This document shows, in pieces, positions 26,829 to 34,344 of a DNA stretch of 64,000 nt. Origin of the DNA: Spirochaetaceae bacterium. Lineage in GTDB: Bacteria > Spirochaetota > Spirochaetia > Treponematales > Rectinemataceae. The translations under genes and the position numbers were made by a program. Location of the stretch: the NCBI GenBank assembly GCA_025356015.1, contig JANXYO010000109.1:1-64000 (forward strand), given 5' to 3'. How positions within the stretch are numbered: position 1 is the stretch's first letter; each line of letters starts with the position of its first letter. The notes under the pieces were generated by a model. It was not told where the DNA came from and made no database searches. It saw only the letters and a program-made list of their open reading frames with translations.

Positions 26829-28115
26829 CTAGAGTTCCCGCGCCACGAGGTCCTCGAAGGTCTCGCGCCGCACCGAGAGCCGGGTCTTTCCCTTCGAGGT
26901 CATGACGACTGCCGGCCTTGGAAGCCGGTTGTAGTTGCTTGCCATCGAGTGATTGTAGGCCCCGGTCGTGAAGACGGCCAGTATGTCGCCGGCCTCCATC
27001 TCGGGAAGGTCGATATCGCGGATCAGGATGTCGCCGGACTCGCAGCACTTGCCCGCGATGGTGACCCGCCGTGAGGGCTCGCAGGCGTACTTGTTGGCGA
27101 TGCAGGCCTCGTGCCTCGCCCCGTAGAGGGCGGGCCGGGGATTGTCGGGCAGACCGCCGTCAATCCCGACATAGGTCCTGACATAGGGGATCTCCTTGAC
27201 CGATCCCACGGTGTAAAGGGTGATGCCGGCCTCTCCGACGATCCATCTGCCCGGCTCGATGCCGATCCGGGGAAGGGCGAGCCCGAGGCTGCGGCATCCT
27301 TCGGTGACCGCGGCCATCATCTCGTCGGTGAAGTAGGCGAGGCCCTTGGGCTTGTCGGCATCGGTATAGCGGACCCCGAAGCCCCCGCCGAGGTTGAGCT
27401 CGGCGGTCTCGAAGCCGTAGGCCTTCTTGACCTCGGCCATGAAGGAGATCGCGATCTCCACGGCCTTGAGGTGGGACTCGTTCTCGAGGAGCTGGGAGCC
27501 GACGTGGAAGTGGAAGCCGAGGAGCTCGATGCCGCGCATGGAGAGGGCCGCGCCGACGTAGCTGTCCCTCACCCGCCGATCAAGGGGGATGCCGAACTTC
27601 GAGTCTATCCGCCCGGTGGAGACGAACTCGTGGGTGTGGCTGTCCACCCCGGGCGTTATGCGAAAGAGGATCTTGGTGCGCCGGCCGAACTCCAGGGAGA
27701 CCCGGTCGAGCTCGGCCAGCTCGTCGAGGTTGTCGACCACGACCCTCCCGACACCGAGCTCCACCGCCATGCGCAGCTCCGAAGGGGTTTTCGAGTTGCC
27801 GTGGAAGATGACCCGGTCCAGGGGGAAGCCCGAGCGCTGCGCGGCGAAGAGCTCTCCTCCCGATACAACATCGAGGCCAAGGCCCTCGGACTGGACGATC
27901 CTGCACATTTCCAGGGTCTGGAAGGCCTTCGACGCGTAGACCGCGTAGCTGCCCGGGTATTTCTCGAGGAAGGACAGCCTCACCTCGCGCAGGCGCTCCC
28001 TGATGGCCGTCTCCGACACCACATACAAAGGGGTGCCGTATTCCTTCGCGAGCTCGACCGTGTCGCAGCCGTCGAAGATGAAATGCCCCTGTCCCACCGA
28101 TGCTTCGCTCGCCAT
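26829..28115 (-). CDS. lysA: Diaminopimelate decarboxylase
   Basis: 428 residues from ATG 28115, which has GGAGGG seven bases upstream (ATG 28136 lacks one). PLP lysine in AVYASKAF near residue 63, the HVGSQ loop (FHFHVGSQ), the GGGFGVRY glycine loop, catalytic Cys in CCESGD and Tyr in TTGAYNHSMASNYN: all match DAP decarboxylase rather than ornithine/arginine decarboxylase. It converts meso-diaminopimelate to lysine plus CO2. No other lysine biosynthesis gene is here except the DapF-like gene at 33193-34041; the neighbours are peptidases, so it may serve catabolism of scavenged DAP as well as synthesis. Confidence 0.93.
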   Translation of the reverse strand: MASEASVGQGHFIFDGCDTVELAKEYGTPLYVVSETAIRERLREVRLSFLEKYPGSYAVYASKAFQTLEMCRIVQSEGLGLDVVSGGELFAAQRSGFPLDRVIFHGNSKTPSELRMAVELGVGRVVVDNLDELAELDRVSLEFGRRTKILFRITPGVDSHTHEFVSTGRIDSKFGIPLDRRVRDSYVGAALSMRGIELLGFHFHVGSQLLENESHLKAVEIAISFMAEVKKAYGFETAELNLGGGFGVRYTDADKPKGLAYFTDEMMAAVTEGCRSLGLALPRIGIEPGRWIVGEAGITLYTVGSVKEIPYVRTYVGIDGGLPDNPRPALYGARHEACIANKYACEPSRRVTIAGKCCESGDILIRDIDLPEMEAGDILAVFTTGAYNHSMASNYNRLPRPAVVMTSKGKTRLSVRRETFEDLVAREL

Positions 28116-28184
28116 GTCTTTCCCTCCGCTTTTCATTCCCCGGCGTATCGTCTAGGATCGGCCTGCCCCAAGGAGGGCCGTTCC

Positions 28185-28907
28185 ATGAAACCCCTGATCG
28201 GCGTCACGACCTTCGAGCAGACCCAGTCCGGCACCCAGTATGCGGCCGTGAGCCAGCGTTACCTGCGCTCCGTCCTCGCCGGCGGAGGCCTGCCGATCGC
28301 TCTCCCCACCGGTACGGATCCCGGCGGGAGCGAAGCCTATCTCGACCGCATCGATGCCCTCCTCCTCATCGGGGGAGGCGACATCGATCCAGCCTTCTAC
28401 GGCGAGGAGCAGCTCGCCGAGTCCAAGTCCCCCTCAAGGGACAGGGACGAGGCCGAGATTGCCCTCGCGCGGGCCGCCCTCGCGCGCGGCATGCCCATCC
28501 TGGGCATCTGCCGTGGCCACCAGCTACTCAATGTCGCGATGGGCGGCTCCCTCTACCAGGACATCGCGAGCCAAATTCCGGTCGCCGCCCTTCACAACCC
28601 GAAGGACCTCGATTTCGGCGCCCCCTACCATCGGGTCGATATCATCGACCCGGGGAGCCGGCTCTTCGCCATCTTCGGCGCAAGCAGCATCGAGACCAAT
28701 TCCCACCACCATCAGGCGGTCAAGACCCTCGCCCCCGGCCTCAAGGTGAGCGCGAGGGCCATGGACGGCATCATCGAGGGTCTGGAGTCCGAGGACCCTG
28801 TCCGTTTTGTCCTGGGCGTGCAGTTCCACCCCGAGGGGATGCTGGACAGCGGCGCCGGCTTCGTCCGCCTTTTCGCGGCACTGGTCCAGGCGGCCGCGCC
28901 GGCCTAG
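28185..28907 (+). CDS. Gamma-glutamyl hydrolase-like class I glutaminase, family C26
   Basis: 240 residues from ATG 28185 with AAGGAGGG upstream. Nucleophile Cys in LGICRGHQLLN, His/Glu dyad in GVQFHPEG, and GGGDIDPAFYGEE at the front are diagnostic of the PuuD-like gamma-glutamyl-GABA hydrolase family. Members hydrolyse gamma-glutamyl amide bonds. Between lysA and an LD-carboxypeptidase gene, a role on gamma-D-glutamyl bonds of stem peptides is attractive but unproven; polyamine (gamma-glutamyl-GABA) breakdown is the standard alternative and no puu genes are nearby. It diverges from lysA with a 69-base gap. Confidence 0.9.
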   Translation: MKPLIGVTTFEQTQSGTQYAAVSQRYLRSVLAGGGLPIALPTGTDPGGSEAYLDRIDALLLIGGGDIDPAFYGEEQLAESKSPSRDRDEAEIALARAALARGMPILGICRGHQLLNVAMGGSLYQDIASQIPVAALHNPKDLDFGAPYHRVDIIDPGSRLFAIFGASSIETNSHHHQAVKTLAPGLKVSARAMDGIIEGLESEDPVRFVLGVQFHPEGMLDSGAGFVRLFAALVQAAAPA

Positions 28908-28951
28908 GCCAGCCGCCAGGACGATTCCTCCAAAGGATGAGGTGGCCCGCC

Positions 28952-29893
28952 CTAGGGGACCGTGGCCGCCTCGACGAGGACGAGGCTTCCCCGGTCCGCG
29001 TCGAGTACGGCCTCTACCCCGAAGGGCAGGGTGAGGGTGGGGCTGCAGTGACCGGCGCTCAGGCCCATGACGCAGGGCTTCCCCGCTCCGGCGACCAGGT
29101 CCTCGAATATCGATCTCAGGTCGAGGGAGGGCTTTCCATTCTCGCTTCCGCAGTCCTTCCAGTCGCCGAGGATGATCCCGGCGCATTGCTTGAATACTCC
29201 CGCGAGACGCAGCTGGGTGAGCATCCTGTCGATCCTGTAGGGTCGCTCGTTGACATCCTCGAGGAAGAGGATCTTGCCGCGGGCGTCGATCTCGTAGGCT
29301 GTGCCCATGGTCGAGGCGACGAGGCTGAGGTTCCCGCCAAGGAGCTCGCCCCTCGCCCTGCCTCCGACGAGGCATTCGAGACCGGCTGAGCCCTCGGGAT
29401 TGGCGAGCTCGCCCAGGGCCGAGGTCGAGGTGAGGGCCGAGATCCAGCTGCGCGTGGAGAAGCTCTCTCCCTCGAGGAGGGCGTCGGAGATCCCCATTGG
29501 ACCGTGGAAGGTCGCGAGGCCCGAGAGGCGGTTCATCGCCAGGTGGAGGGCCGTGATGTCGCTGTAGCCCACGAAGACCTTGGGGTTGCGGGCGATGAGG
29601 CCGTAGTCCAGGGAGTCGAGGATCCTCGGGGTCCCGTAGCCGCCCTTCATGCAAAGGATCCCCGCGACCGAGGGGTCGGCGAAGGCCCGGCTCAGCTCGG
29701 CCGCCCTGCGCTCGTCGCAGCCTGCGAGATAGCCATAGGTGGCCGCGCTCCCCAGGTCGAAGACAGGCTCGAAGCCAATCCCCCGCAGGAATGCGGCTGC
29801 TCTCTCGAGCTGTGAGGCCTCTCTCAGGCCGCCCGAGGGAGCGATGAGGGCGACCCTGTCGCCTGGGCGCAGGGCCCTGGGTTTCGTCGTCAT
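28952..29893 (-). CDS. LD-carboxypeptidase, family S66 (LdcA/MccF type)
   Basis: 313 residues. Catalytic Ser in VFVGYSDITALH, Glu in LFLEDVNERPYRIDRML and His in GLSAGHCSPTLTLPFG make the S66 triad; the opening RPGDRVALIAPSGG is typical. LdcA releases terminal D-alanine from the L,D bond of murein tetrapeptides in the cytoplasm; MccF cleaves microcin-type acyl-sulfamates. The peptidoglycan context favours LdcA. Last gene of the operon that starts at the dapF-like gene; 17 bases separate it from the D-aminopeptidase gene. Confidence 0.92.
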   Translation of the reverse strand: MTTKPRALRPGDRVALIAPSGGLREASQLERAAAFLRGIGFEPVFDLGSAATYGYLAGCDERRAAELSRAFADPSVAGILCMKGGYGTPRILDSLDYGLIARNPKVFVGYSDITALHLAMNRLSGLATFHGPMGISDALLEGESFSTRSWISALTSTSALGELANPEGSAGLECLVGGRARGELLGGNLSLVASTMGTAYEIDARGKILFLEDVNERPYRIDRMLTQLRLAGVFKQCAGIILGDWKDCGSENGKPSLDLRSIFEDLVAGAGKPCVMGLSAGHCSPTLTLPFGVEAVLDADRGSLVLVEAATVP

Positions 29894-29910
29894 GCGCCCC
29901 CCTTAAAGGC

Positions 29911-30711
29911 CTACAGTACGAAGAAGAAGAACCTGAGGGCGTCGAGCCAGTCGGCGCAGGAGTAGGACAGGTCGAGGACGCCCGTCCTTGTCGCCCCCGG
30001 ATAGAAGGAGCCGCGGTAGGCCCTGAAGTGCTGGCGGAACTGGATCGTGATGTCGAAGTTCGGCGGCAGGGCGAGGGCGCACTCGGCACTCCTGCCGCGG
30101 ACGGCCGCGCCCGCCGCGGCCTTGATCCGCGTTACCGCCAGGCCGGGGTTGATCGAGATCGAGGCGTTGCCCAGACCCTCGCTGACCGCGACGGTCTGGA
30201 TCCTGGCGTTGAGCCCTGCCACCTTTTCGCAGAGGCCCCTGTCCCCGCTCACAAGGACCACGGGCACCCCGAATGAGGCCGCCGTGTAGGCGTTCATGAG
30301 GAACTCGCTGGCCTCGACGCCGTTTATCAGTATGCGGACGTTGTTTGTGTCCATCGTGTGCGCCAGGGGATTTGCGTCCGAGCCCGCCCCCGAGTGGTAG
30401 CCGATGAACATGGCGGCGTCGAAGCTCGTGTCGATGCCGGCCATCATCGAGTAGGGGTCCCTCGTCCAGGCCCGCATGAGGCGGACATTCTCGGGCAGGG
30501 CCGAGGGGTCGATGCTTCGGCCCGAGCCGTGGGCGTCCTTCACGAAGATCTCGGCGACGCCGGCGTCCCGGGCCGCCTCGCAGGCTGCCGCGACCTCCCT
30601 CGTCATCTGGGCGCGGAAATAGGCGCCCTCGGCCGCCTCGAGCTCGGTCTCCTTCCAGTCCGCGATGCCGCAGACTCCCTCGATGTCGGCGCTGATGTAG
30701 AGCTTCTTCAT
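29911..30711 (-). CDS. D-aminopeptidase, family M55 (DppA type)
   Basis: 266 residues from ATG 30711, whose ATGA overlaps the M20 stop and which has GGGGGA upstream. The N-terminus YISADIEGVCGI contains the SxDxEG zinc motif; FVKDAHGSG, FIGYHSGAG and ILINGVEASEF follow as in DppA of Bacillus, a decameric zinc D-aminopeptidase that frees D-Ala from D-Ala-D-Ala and D-Ala-Gly-Gly. It would process D-alanyl peptides taken up by the Opp importer encoded divergently. Function well supported by family, substrate by context. Confidence 0.92.
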   Translation of the reverse strand: MKKLYISADIEGVCGIADWKETELEAAEGAYFRAQMTREVAAACEAARDAGVAEIFVKDAHGSGRSIDPSALPENVRLMRAWTRDPYSMMAGIDTSFDAAMFIGYHSGAGSDANPLAHTMDTNNVRILINGVEASEFLMNAYTAASFGVPVVLVSGDRGLCEKVAGLNARIQTVAVSEGLGNASISINPGLAVTRIKAAAGAAVRGRSAECALALPPNFDITIQFRQHFRAYRGSFYPGATRTGVLDLSYSCADWLDALRFFFFVL

Positions 30712-31907
30712 TTTTGTCCCCCGGTCGATGCTTTCTCGAGATAGTTCAGGACCAGGCCGGCCTCCATGGCCGCGCCGATCCTGAGGCATCCCTCGTCGAT
30801 GTTGAAGGTCGAGCTGTGCAAGGGGGCGTCGATGCCCGCGGCCTCGTTCCCGCAGCCCAGGTGGTAGAAGGCCCCGCAGCGCTCGCCTATGAAGAAGGAG
30901 AAGTCCTCGACGCCCATGCTGGGCTTCTCCTTCCAGGCGATCCTGTCGGCGCCGAGGAGGCTGCGGGCCACGGCCTCTATCTCGTCGACAGCCTCGTCAT
31001 GGTTGATGAGGGCCTCGTAGCCGAGGCTCACCGAGAGCTCTCCCGAGCCGCCAAAGGCGTCGGCGACCCCCTCGACAATCGCCCGGGTGCGGCCCACCAG
31101 GCTGTCGCGGACCGCGGCGCTGGTGGTGCGTATCGTGGCCTCCATCTCGACCCTGTCCGCGATTATGTTGGACCTCGTGCCCCCCCTGATCGTGCCGATG
31201 CTGAGCACGGCCTGCTCGAGGGGGGAGACGTACCTGCTCACCAGGGCGTTGAGCGCCATCACCACGTTGGCGGAGATGAGGATCGCGTCGATGCCGGTCT
31301 CGGGGTAGGCCCCGTGCGCTCCGGTGCCCGAGATCACGATCTTCAAGGTCGTGCTCGAGCCGCAGAGGGCCCCCTTCTTGAGCTCGATGTGGCCGACGCT
31401 GAGGTAGGGCATGACGTGGAGGCCGTAGACCCTCTCGACCCGCGGGTTCTCGAGGCAGCCGGCCTTCACCATGACGTCAGCCCCGCCCTCGGTCTCCTCG
31501 GCGGGCTGGAAGAGGAGCTTCGCGTTGCCCCTCATCTGTTCGCGCATCCCGCACAGGATGCGGGCCGCCCCCATCTGGATGGCGACGTGGGCGTCGTGGC
31601 CGCAGGCGTGCATGACCCCGTCCTTCCTCGAGCGGTACTCGATGGCGTTCTCCTCGGTGAGGGGGAGGGCGTCGATGTCCGCGCGCAGGGCGACCGTCGG
31701 CCCGGGCTCTGAACCCTTGAGGAGGCCGACGATGGCAGTGCCCCTTCGTTCGTAGCCTATCCCCAGCTCGTCGAGGCCGCGGCAGATCGCGTCCGCGGTC
31801 TGGACCTCCTCGAGGCCGAGCTCGGGGTTCATGTGCAGGCGGCGGCGCAGGGCGACCAGCCAGTCCTCCATGCTCTTCGCTTTCGCGATCAGGGCATCGC
31901 TATCCAC
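30708..31907 (-). CDS. M20 metallo-amidohydrolase (N-acyl-amino acid/peptide)
   Basis: 399 residues. Di-metal site: MHACGHDAHVA, FQPAEETEGGA, the long stretch to VMPYLSVG and the terminal HSSTFNIDE. The M20D subgroup includes N-acyl-L-amino acid amidohydrolases, hippurate hydrolase and N-acetyl-diaminopimelate deacetylase, which cannot be separated by eye. In this operon an N-acyl-DAP or muramyl-peptide-related substrate is plausible. The start is two bases after the alr stop and its own stop overlaps the D-aminopeptidase start. Confidence 0.9.
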   Translation of the reverse strand: MDSDALIAKAKSMEDWLVALRRRLHMNPELGLEEVQTADAICRGLDELGIGYERRGTAIVGLLKGSEPGPTVALRADIDALPLTEENAIEYRSRKDGVMHACGHDAHVAIQMGAARILCGMREQMRGNAKLLFQPAEETEGGADVMVKAGCLENPRVERVYGLHVMPYLSVGHIELKKGALCGSSTTLKIVISGTGAHGAYPETGIDAILISANVVMALNALVSRYVSPLEQAVLSIGTIRGGTRSNIIADRVEMEATIRTTSAAVRDSLVGRTRAIVEGVADAFGGSGELSVSLGYEALINHDEAVDEIEAVARSLLGADRIAWKEKPSMGVEDFSFFIGERCGAFYHLGCGNEAAGIDAPLHSSTFNIDEGCLRIGAAMEAGLVLNYLEKASTGGQK

Positions 31908-31909
31908 GC

Positions 31910-33196
31910 TCAGGCCTCCTCGGGAAGCAGGTAATCGACGGATCCCACGACGCTGCCGCCGCGGAGGTAGACGCGGGGGACGCGGCGCCCTATGGAGCTT
32001 ATGATCTCGTTGCGGTTCGTGAGCGCCCAGGAGGCGAGCTCGAGGACGCCGACCTCGGGCCCCCTGGCCGACTCGGCGCCGAGGAGGGTGACCTCGTCGC
32101 CCTCCCTCGCCCCCGGCACTGGGCCGAGGTCGACGCAGAGCTGGTCCATGCAGATGAGGCCGACGACGGGCGCCCTCATGCCACGGACGAGGACCTGGGC
32201 CTTGTTGGAGAGACAGCGGGGATAGCCGTCGGCGTAGCCGATGGGCAGGGTCCCGATGAGGGCCCCTCCGGCGGGGGCGGTGAAGGTAGCATCGTAGCCA
32301 ACACCCTCGCCCTCGGCAATCTCGCGTATTCGCGTGATGCGCGTCTTCAGGGCCATGGGAAGGCGGAACTCGAAGCCATCGCCCAGGGGGGCCTTCATGG
32401 GCTTCACCCCGTAGAGCAGGGCGCCTGGCCTGACCAAGTCGAGGCGGTACTCGGGGTAGCGCATGAGGCCGATGCTGTCGCAGAGGTGGCGGTACTCGAA
32501 GCTGAGACCCCGTCCTTCCGCCTCTCCCACCACCTTCATGAAGAGCTCGTACTGCCTGGCGTCCGAATCGCGGTTCCGCAGCGCCAGGTGCGAGAAGATG
32601 CCCTCGAGCCTCAAGGCCGGGAGGGCGGCCATGCCGGCGAGGAGGGAGGCCGTAAGCGCGTCGGGCTTCATGCCGAGGCGGTTCATCCCGGTATCGAGCT
32701 TCACATGGAGGATGGCCGTCTTGCCCGCCGATGCCGCGATGCGCGATGCCAACTGGGCCTGGGATGGGTCGAAGACCGTCAGGCGTATCCCGGCCTCGAT
32801 CGCGGGCCGCAGATACTCGTCTGGTGTGTGGCCCATGATAAGCAGGGGCACAGGCGCAAAGCCGCCGAAGGAGCGGGCGATCTCGAGGGCCTCGCTCAGG
32901 CAGGCGATGGCGAGCATGTCGGCGCCGGCGCTGATGAGCTCGCGGGCGACCGCCACTGCCCCAAGGCCGTAGGCGTCGGCCTTGAGGACTGCCGCCACCT
33001 TGGGCGGCCGCCCAGGAGCGGAGCTTGGGCCCGCGGCTGCGCCCGGTCCGCGAGGGGCGCCCGGGGCGGCTGGAGCGGCGGCCGGCGCTGTCGCCGCAAG
33101 CAAGGAGCGCAGTTCCCGGAAGTTGTGCGAAATCGCATCGAGGTCGACCTCGAGCCTGGTGCTGCGCAGGACCCGCGGAGGCGGGGCCTCGCTCAC
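31910..33196 (-). CDS. alr: Alanine racemase with low-complexity insert
   Basis: 428 residues from GTG 33196, which overlaps the preceding stop (GTGA at 33193-33196). PLP lysine is K72 in VLKADAYGLGA; the opposing tyrosine is in GVGYDATF; LDTGMNRLGM and PIGYADGYPR are standard. Between the first helix and the lysine strand lies an insert of about 30 residues made almost only of Ala, Pro and Gly (residues 34-66), which places the lysine some 30 positions later than in normal Alr. The enzyme interconverts L- and D-alanine, so it can supply cell-wall D-Ala or, here, recover L-Ala from scavenged D-Ala. Confidence 0.93.
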   Translation of the reverse strand: MSEAPPPRVLRSTRLEVDLDAISHNFRELRSLLAATAPAAAPAAPGAPRGPGAAAGPSSAPGRPPKVAAVLKADAYGLGAVAVARELISAGADMLAIACLSEALEIARSFGGFAPVPLLIMGHTPDEYLRPAIEAGIRLTVFDPSQAQLASRIAASAGKTAILHVKLDTGMNRLGMKPDALTASLLAGMAALPALRLEGIFSHLALRNRDSDARQYELFMKVVGEAEGRGLSFEYRHLCDSIGLMRYPEYRLDLVRPGALLYGVKPMKAPLGDGFEFRLPMALKTRITRIREIAEGEGVGYDATFTAPAGGALIGTLPIGYADGYPRCLSNKAQVLVRGMRAPVVGLICMDQLCVDLGPVPGAREGDEVTLLGAESARGPEVGVLELASWALTNRNEIISSIGRRVPRVYLRGGSVVGSVDYLLPEEA

Positions 33197-34041
33197 CGCC
33201 GGCCCCCCATCCTCGCGCGAAGGCCGTCGCACAAGGAGCCCTCGCAGACCTTCTCGACAGGGCCGGTCATGTGGACGGTCCCGCCCGCGAAGCTGATCTC
33301 GAGGGCGCCCCCGGGCATGCGCACGGTGACCTCGTCGTCCACGAGTCCCAGGCGGCGGGCAACAGAGGCCGCCCCGCAGCTCGAGCTGCCCGAGGCGAGG
33401 GTGTAGCCCGCCCCCCGCTCCCAGATCTCGATGTGGATCTCGGAGCGCGAGAGGACCTCGAGGAGCTGGACATTGATGCGGTTGGGGAAGAGGGCGTGGC
33501 GCTCGATCTTGGGCCCCAGCCTCTTGGCGGCCTCGGCCGTCACCTCGCTGCCCATGATGACGCAATGGGGGTTGCCCATGGTCACGCAGTGGGCGCGGTA
33601 GCCATGTCCCTCGACCAGGAGGTCCTGGCCGAAGAATTCAGCCAGGGGGGTCGCGACGCCCACCGAGACCGAGTCGAAGCGCGGCGGACCCATGTCGACC
33701 CGGACGAGCTTCGAGGCGGCGTCGACGATCTCGCTGCGCACCCTTCCCCCGGGGGTGTCCACAGGGAAGGAGGGGCCGACATAGCCCTTCTCGTAGAGGT
33801 ACCAGGAGAAGATGCGCAATCCGTTGCCGCTCTTCTCGGCCTCGCTTCCGTCGGGGTTGAAGATGCGCAGCGCGTGGGCGCCCGCGCCCGGGAGGGGCCC
33901 GTAGAGGATGCCGTCGGAGCCGACGCCGTAGTTGCGGTCGCAGACCGCGCGGATCGCCTCCGGCGAGGGCTCGAAGTCGCTGGTCGCGGGATCGAGGACG
34001 ATGTAGTCGTTGCCGAGGCCGTGGTATTTCTGGAATTCCAT
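33193..34041 (-). CDS. Diaminopimelate epimerase-like protein with both catalytic Cys replaced by Ser
   Basis: 282 residues, full DapF length and fold landmarks: QKYHGLGNDYIVLD, FNPDGSEAEKSGNGLR, MGNPHCVIM, ERGAGYTLASGSSSCGAA and PGGALEI. In DapF the two halves each give a catalytic cysteine: CGNG and ACGSG/ACGTG. Here these are SGNG (Ser71) and ASGSSS (Ser217), so neither thiol base is present. Either this is a divergent DapF branch with serine bases, another isomerase or racemase, or a non-catalytic protein. It is first in the alr/M20/M55/S66 operon, behind a TATAAT promoter and a leader hairpin, and no clear Shine-Dalgarno precedes its ATG. Confidence 0.85.
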   Translation of the reverse strand: MEFQKYHGLGNDYIVLDPATSDFEPSPEAIRAVCDRNYGVGSDGILYGPLPGAGAHALRIFNPDGSEAEKSGNGLRIFSWYLYEKGYVGPSFPVDTPGGRVRSEIVDAASKLVRVDMGPPRFDSVSVGVATPLAEFFGQDLLVEGHGYRAHCVTMGNPHCVIMGSEVTAEAAKRLGPKIERHALFPNRINVQLLEVLSRSEIHIEIWERGAGYTLASGSSSCGAASVARRLGLVDDEVTVRMPGGALEISFAGGTVHMTGPVEKVCEGSLCDGLRARMGGRR

Positions 34042-34059
34042 GGAAGATGCCCGTTTCCG

Positions 34060-34101
34060 GATCGTCCCCTTTGAGTCCGTGAGCCGATGAGGGGGACGAT
34101 C
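34060..34101 (-). promoter_or_regulatory. Leader hairpin of the dapF-like/alr operon
   Basis: GATCGTCCCC (34060-34069) and GGGGACGATC (34092-34101) form a perfect 10-bp stem with a 22-base loop in the expected 5' leader, ending 18 bases before the start codon. There is no U-tract, so it is not a simple terminator; it could control ribosome access or be a protein- or ligand-binding structure. Confidence 0.6.
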
Positions 34102-34118
34102 CTCGCCCTTCGCGGCGC

Positions 34119-34146
34119 ATTATACCGTATCGCCACGGGAAGTCTA
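34119..34146 (-). promoter_or_regulatory. Promoter of the dapF-like/alr/M20/M55/S66 operon
   Basis: On the minus strand TAGACT (34146-34141), a 16-base spacer and a perfect TATAAT (34124-34119). The transcript would start near 34112, giving a leader of about 70 bases that holds the hairpin at 34060-34101. Confidence 0.65.
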
Positions 34147-34149
34147 GAA

Positions 34150-34159
34150 TGAAATTTCA
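34150..34159. promoter_or_regulatory. Perfect palindrome TGAAATTTCA, candidate RpiR operator
   Basis: A 10-bp perfect palindrome lies three bases upstream of the -35 box of the minus-strand operon and in the shared region of the two divergent operons. GAAA-TTTC palindromes are a common form of RpiR/MurR-family operators, and such a regulator is encoded at 43366-44244. The assignment is inference. Confidence 0.4.
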
Positions 34160-34263
34160 AAACGCCGAGGGCATGTTTGGAAACAGCAGGACAGAATGAT
34201 GAATATTCCGCATCTGGTGACGCAGGATTGAAATTGATGATCGGAAACGCGGTGATAATTAGT

Positions 34264-34294
34264 TTGACTGCGCCCCGAAGGGATGAAATAATAT
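34264..34294 (+). promoter_or_regulatory. Candidate promoter of the opp operon
   Basis: TTGACT (34264-34269) followed after 17 bases by AATAAT (34287-34292) or after 19 by TAATAT (34289-34294). The surrounding 80 bases are AT-rich for this genome. It precedes the strong ribosome site of oppA by about 35 bases. Confidence 0.5.
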
Positions 34295-34344
34295 TACACC
34301 AACGGTGGCCCCCCGCACCCAATTCAGTTAGGAGGAAGTGTGCG

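Noticed and set aside
26829-28907. 598-codon plus-strand frame ending in the C26 hydrolase
   Set aside because: The first 358 codons are antisense to lysA; the real start is ATG 28185 with AAGGAGGG.
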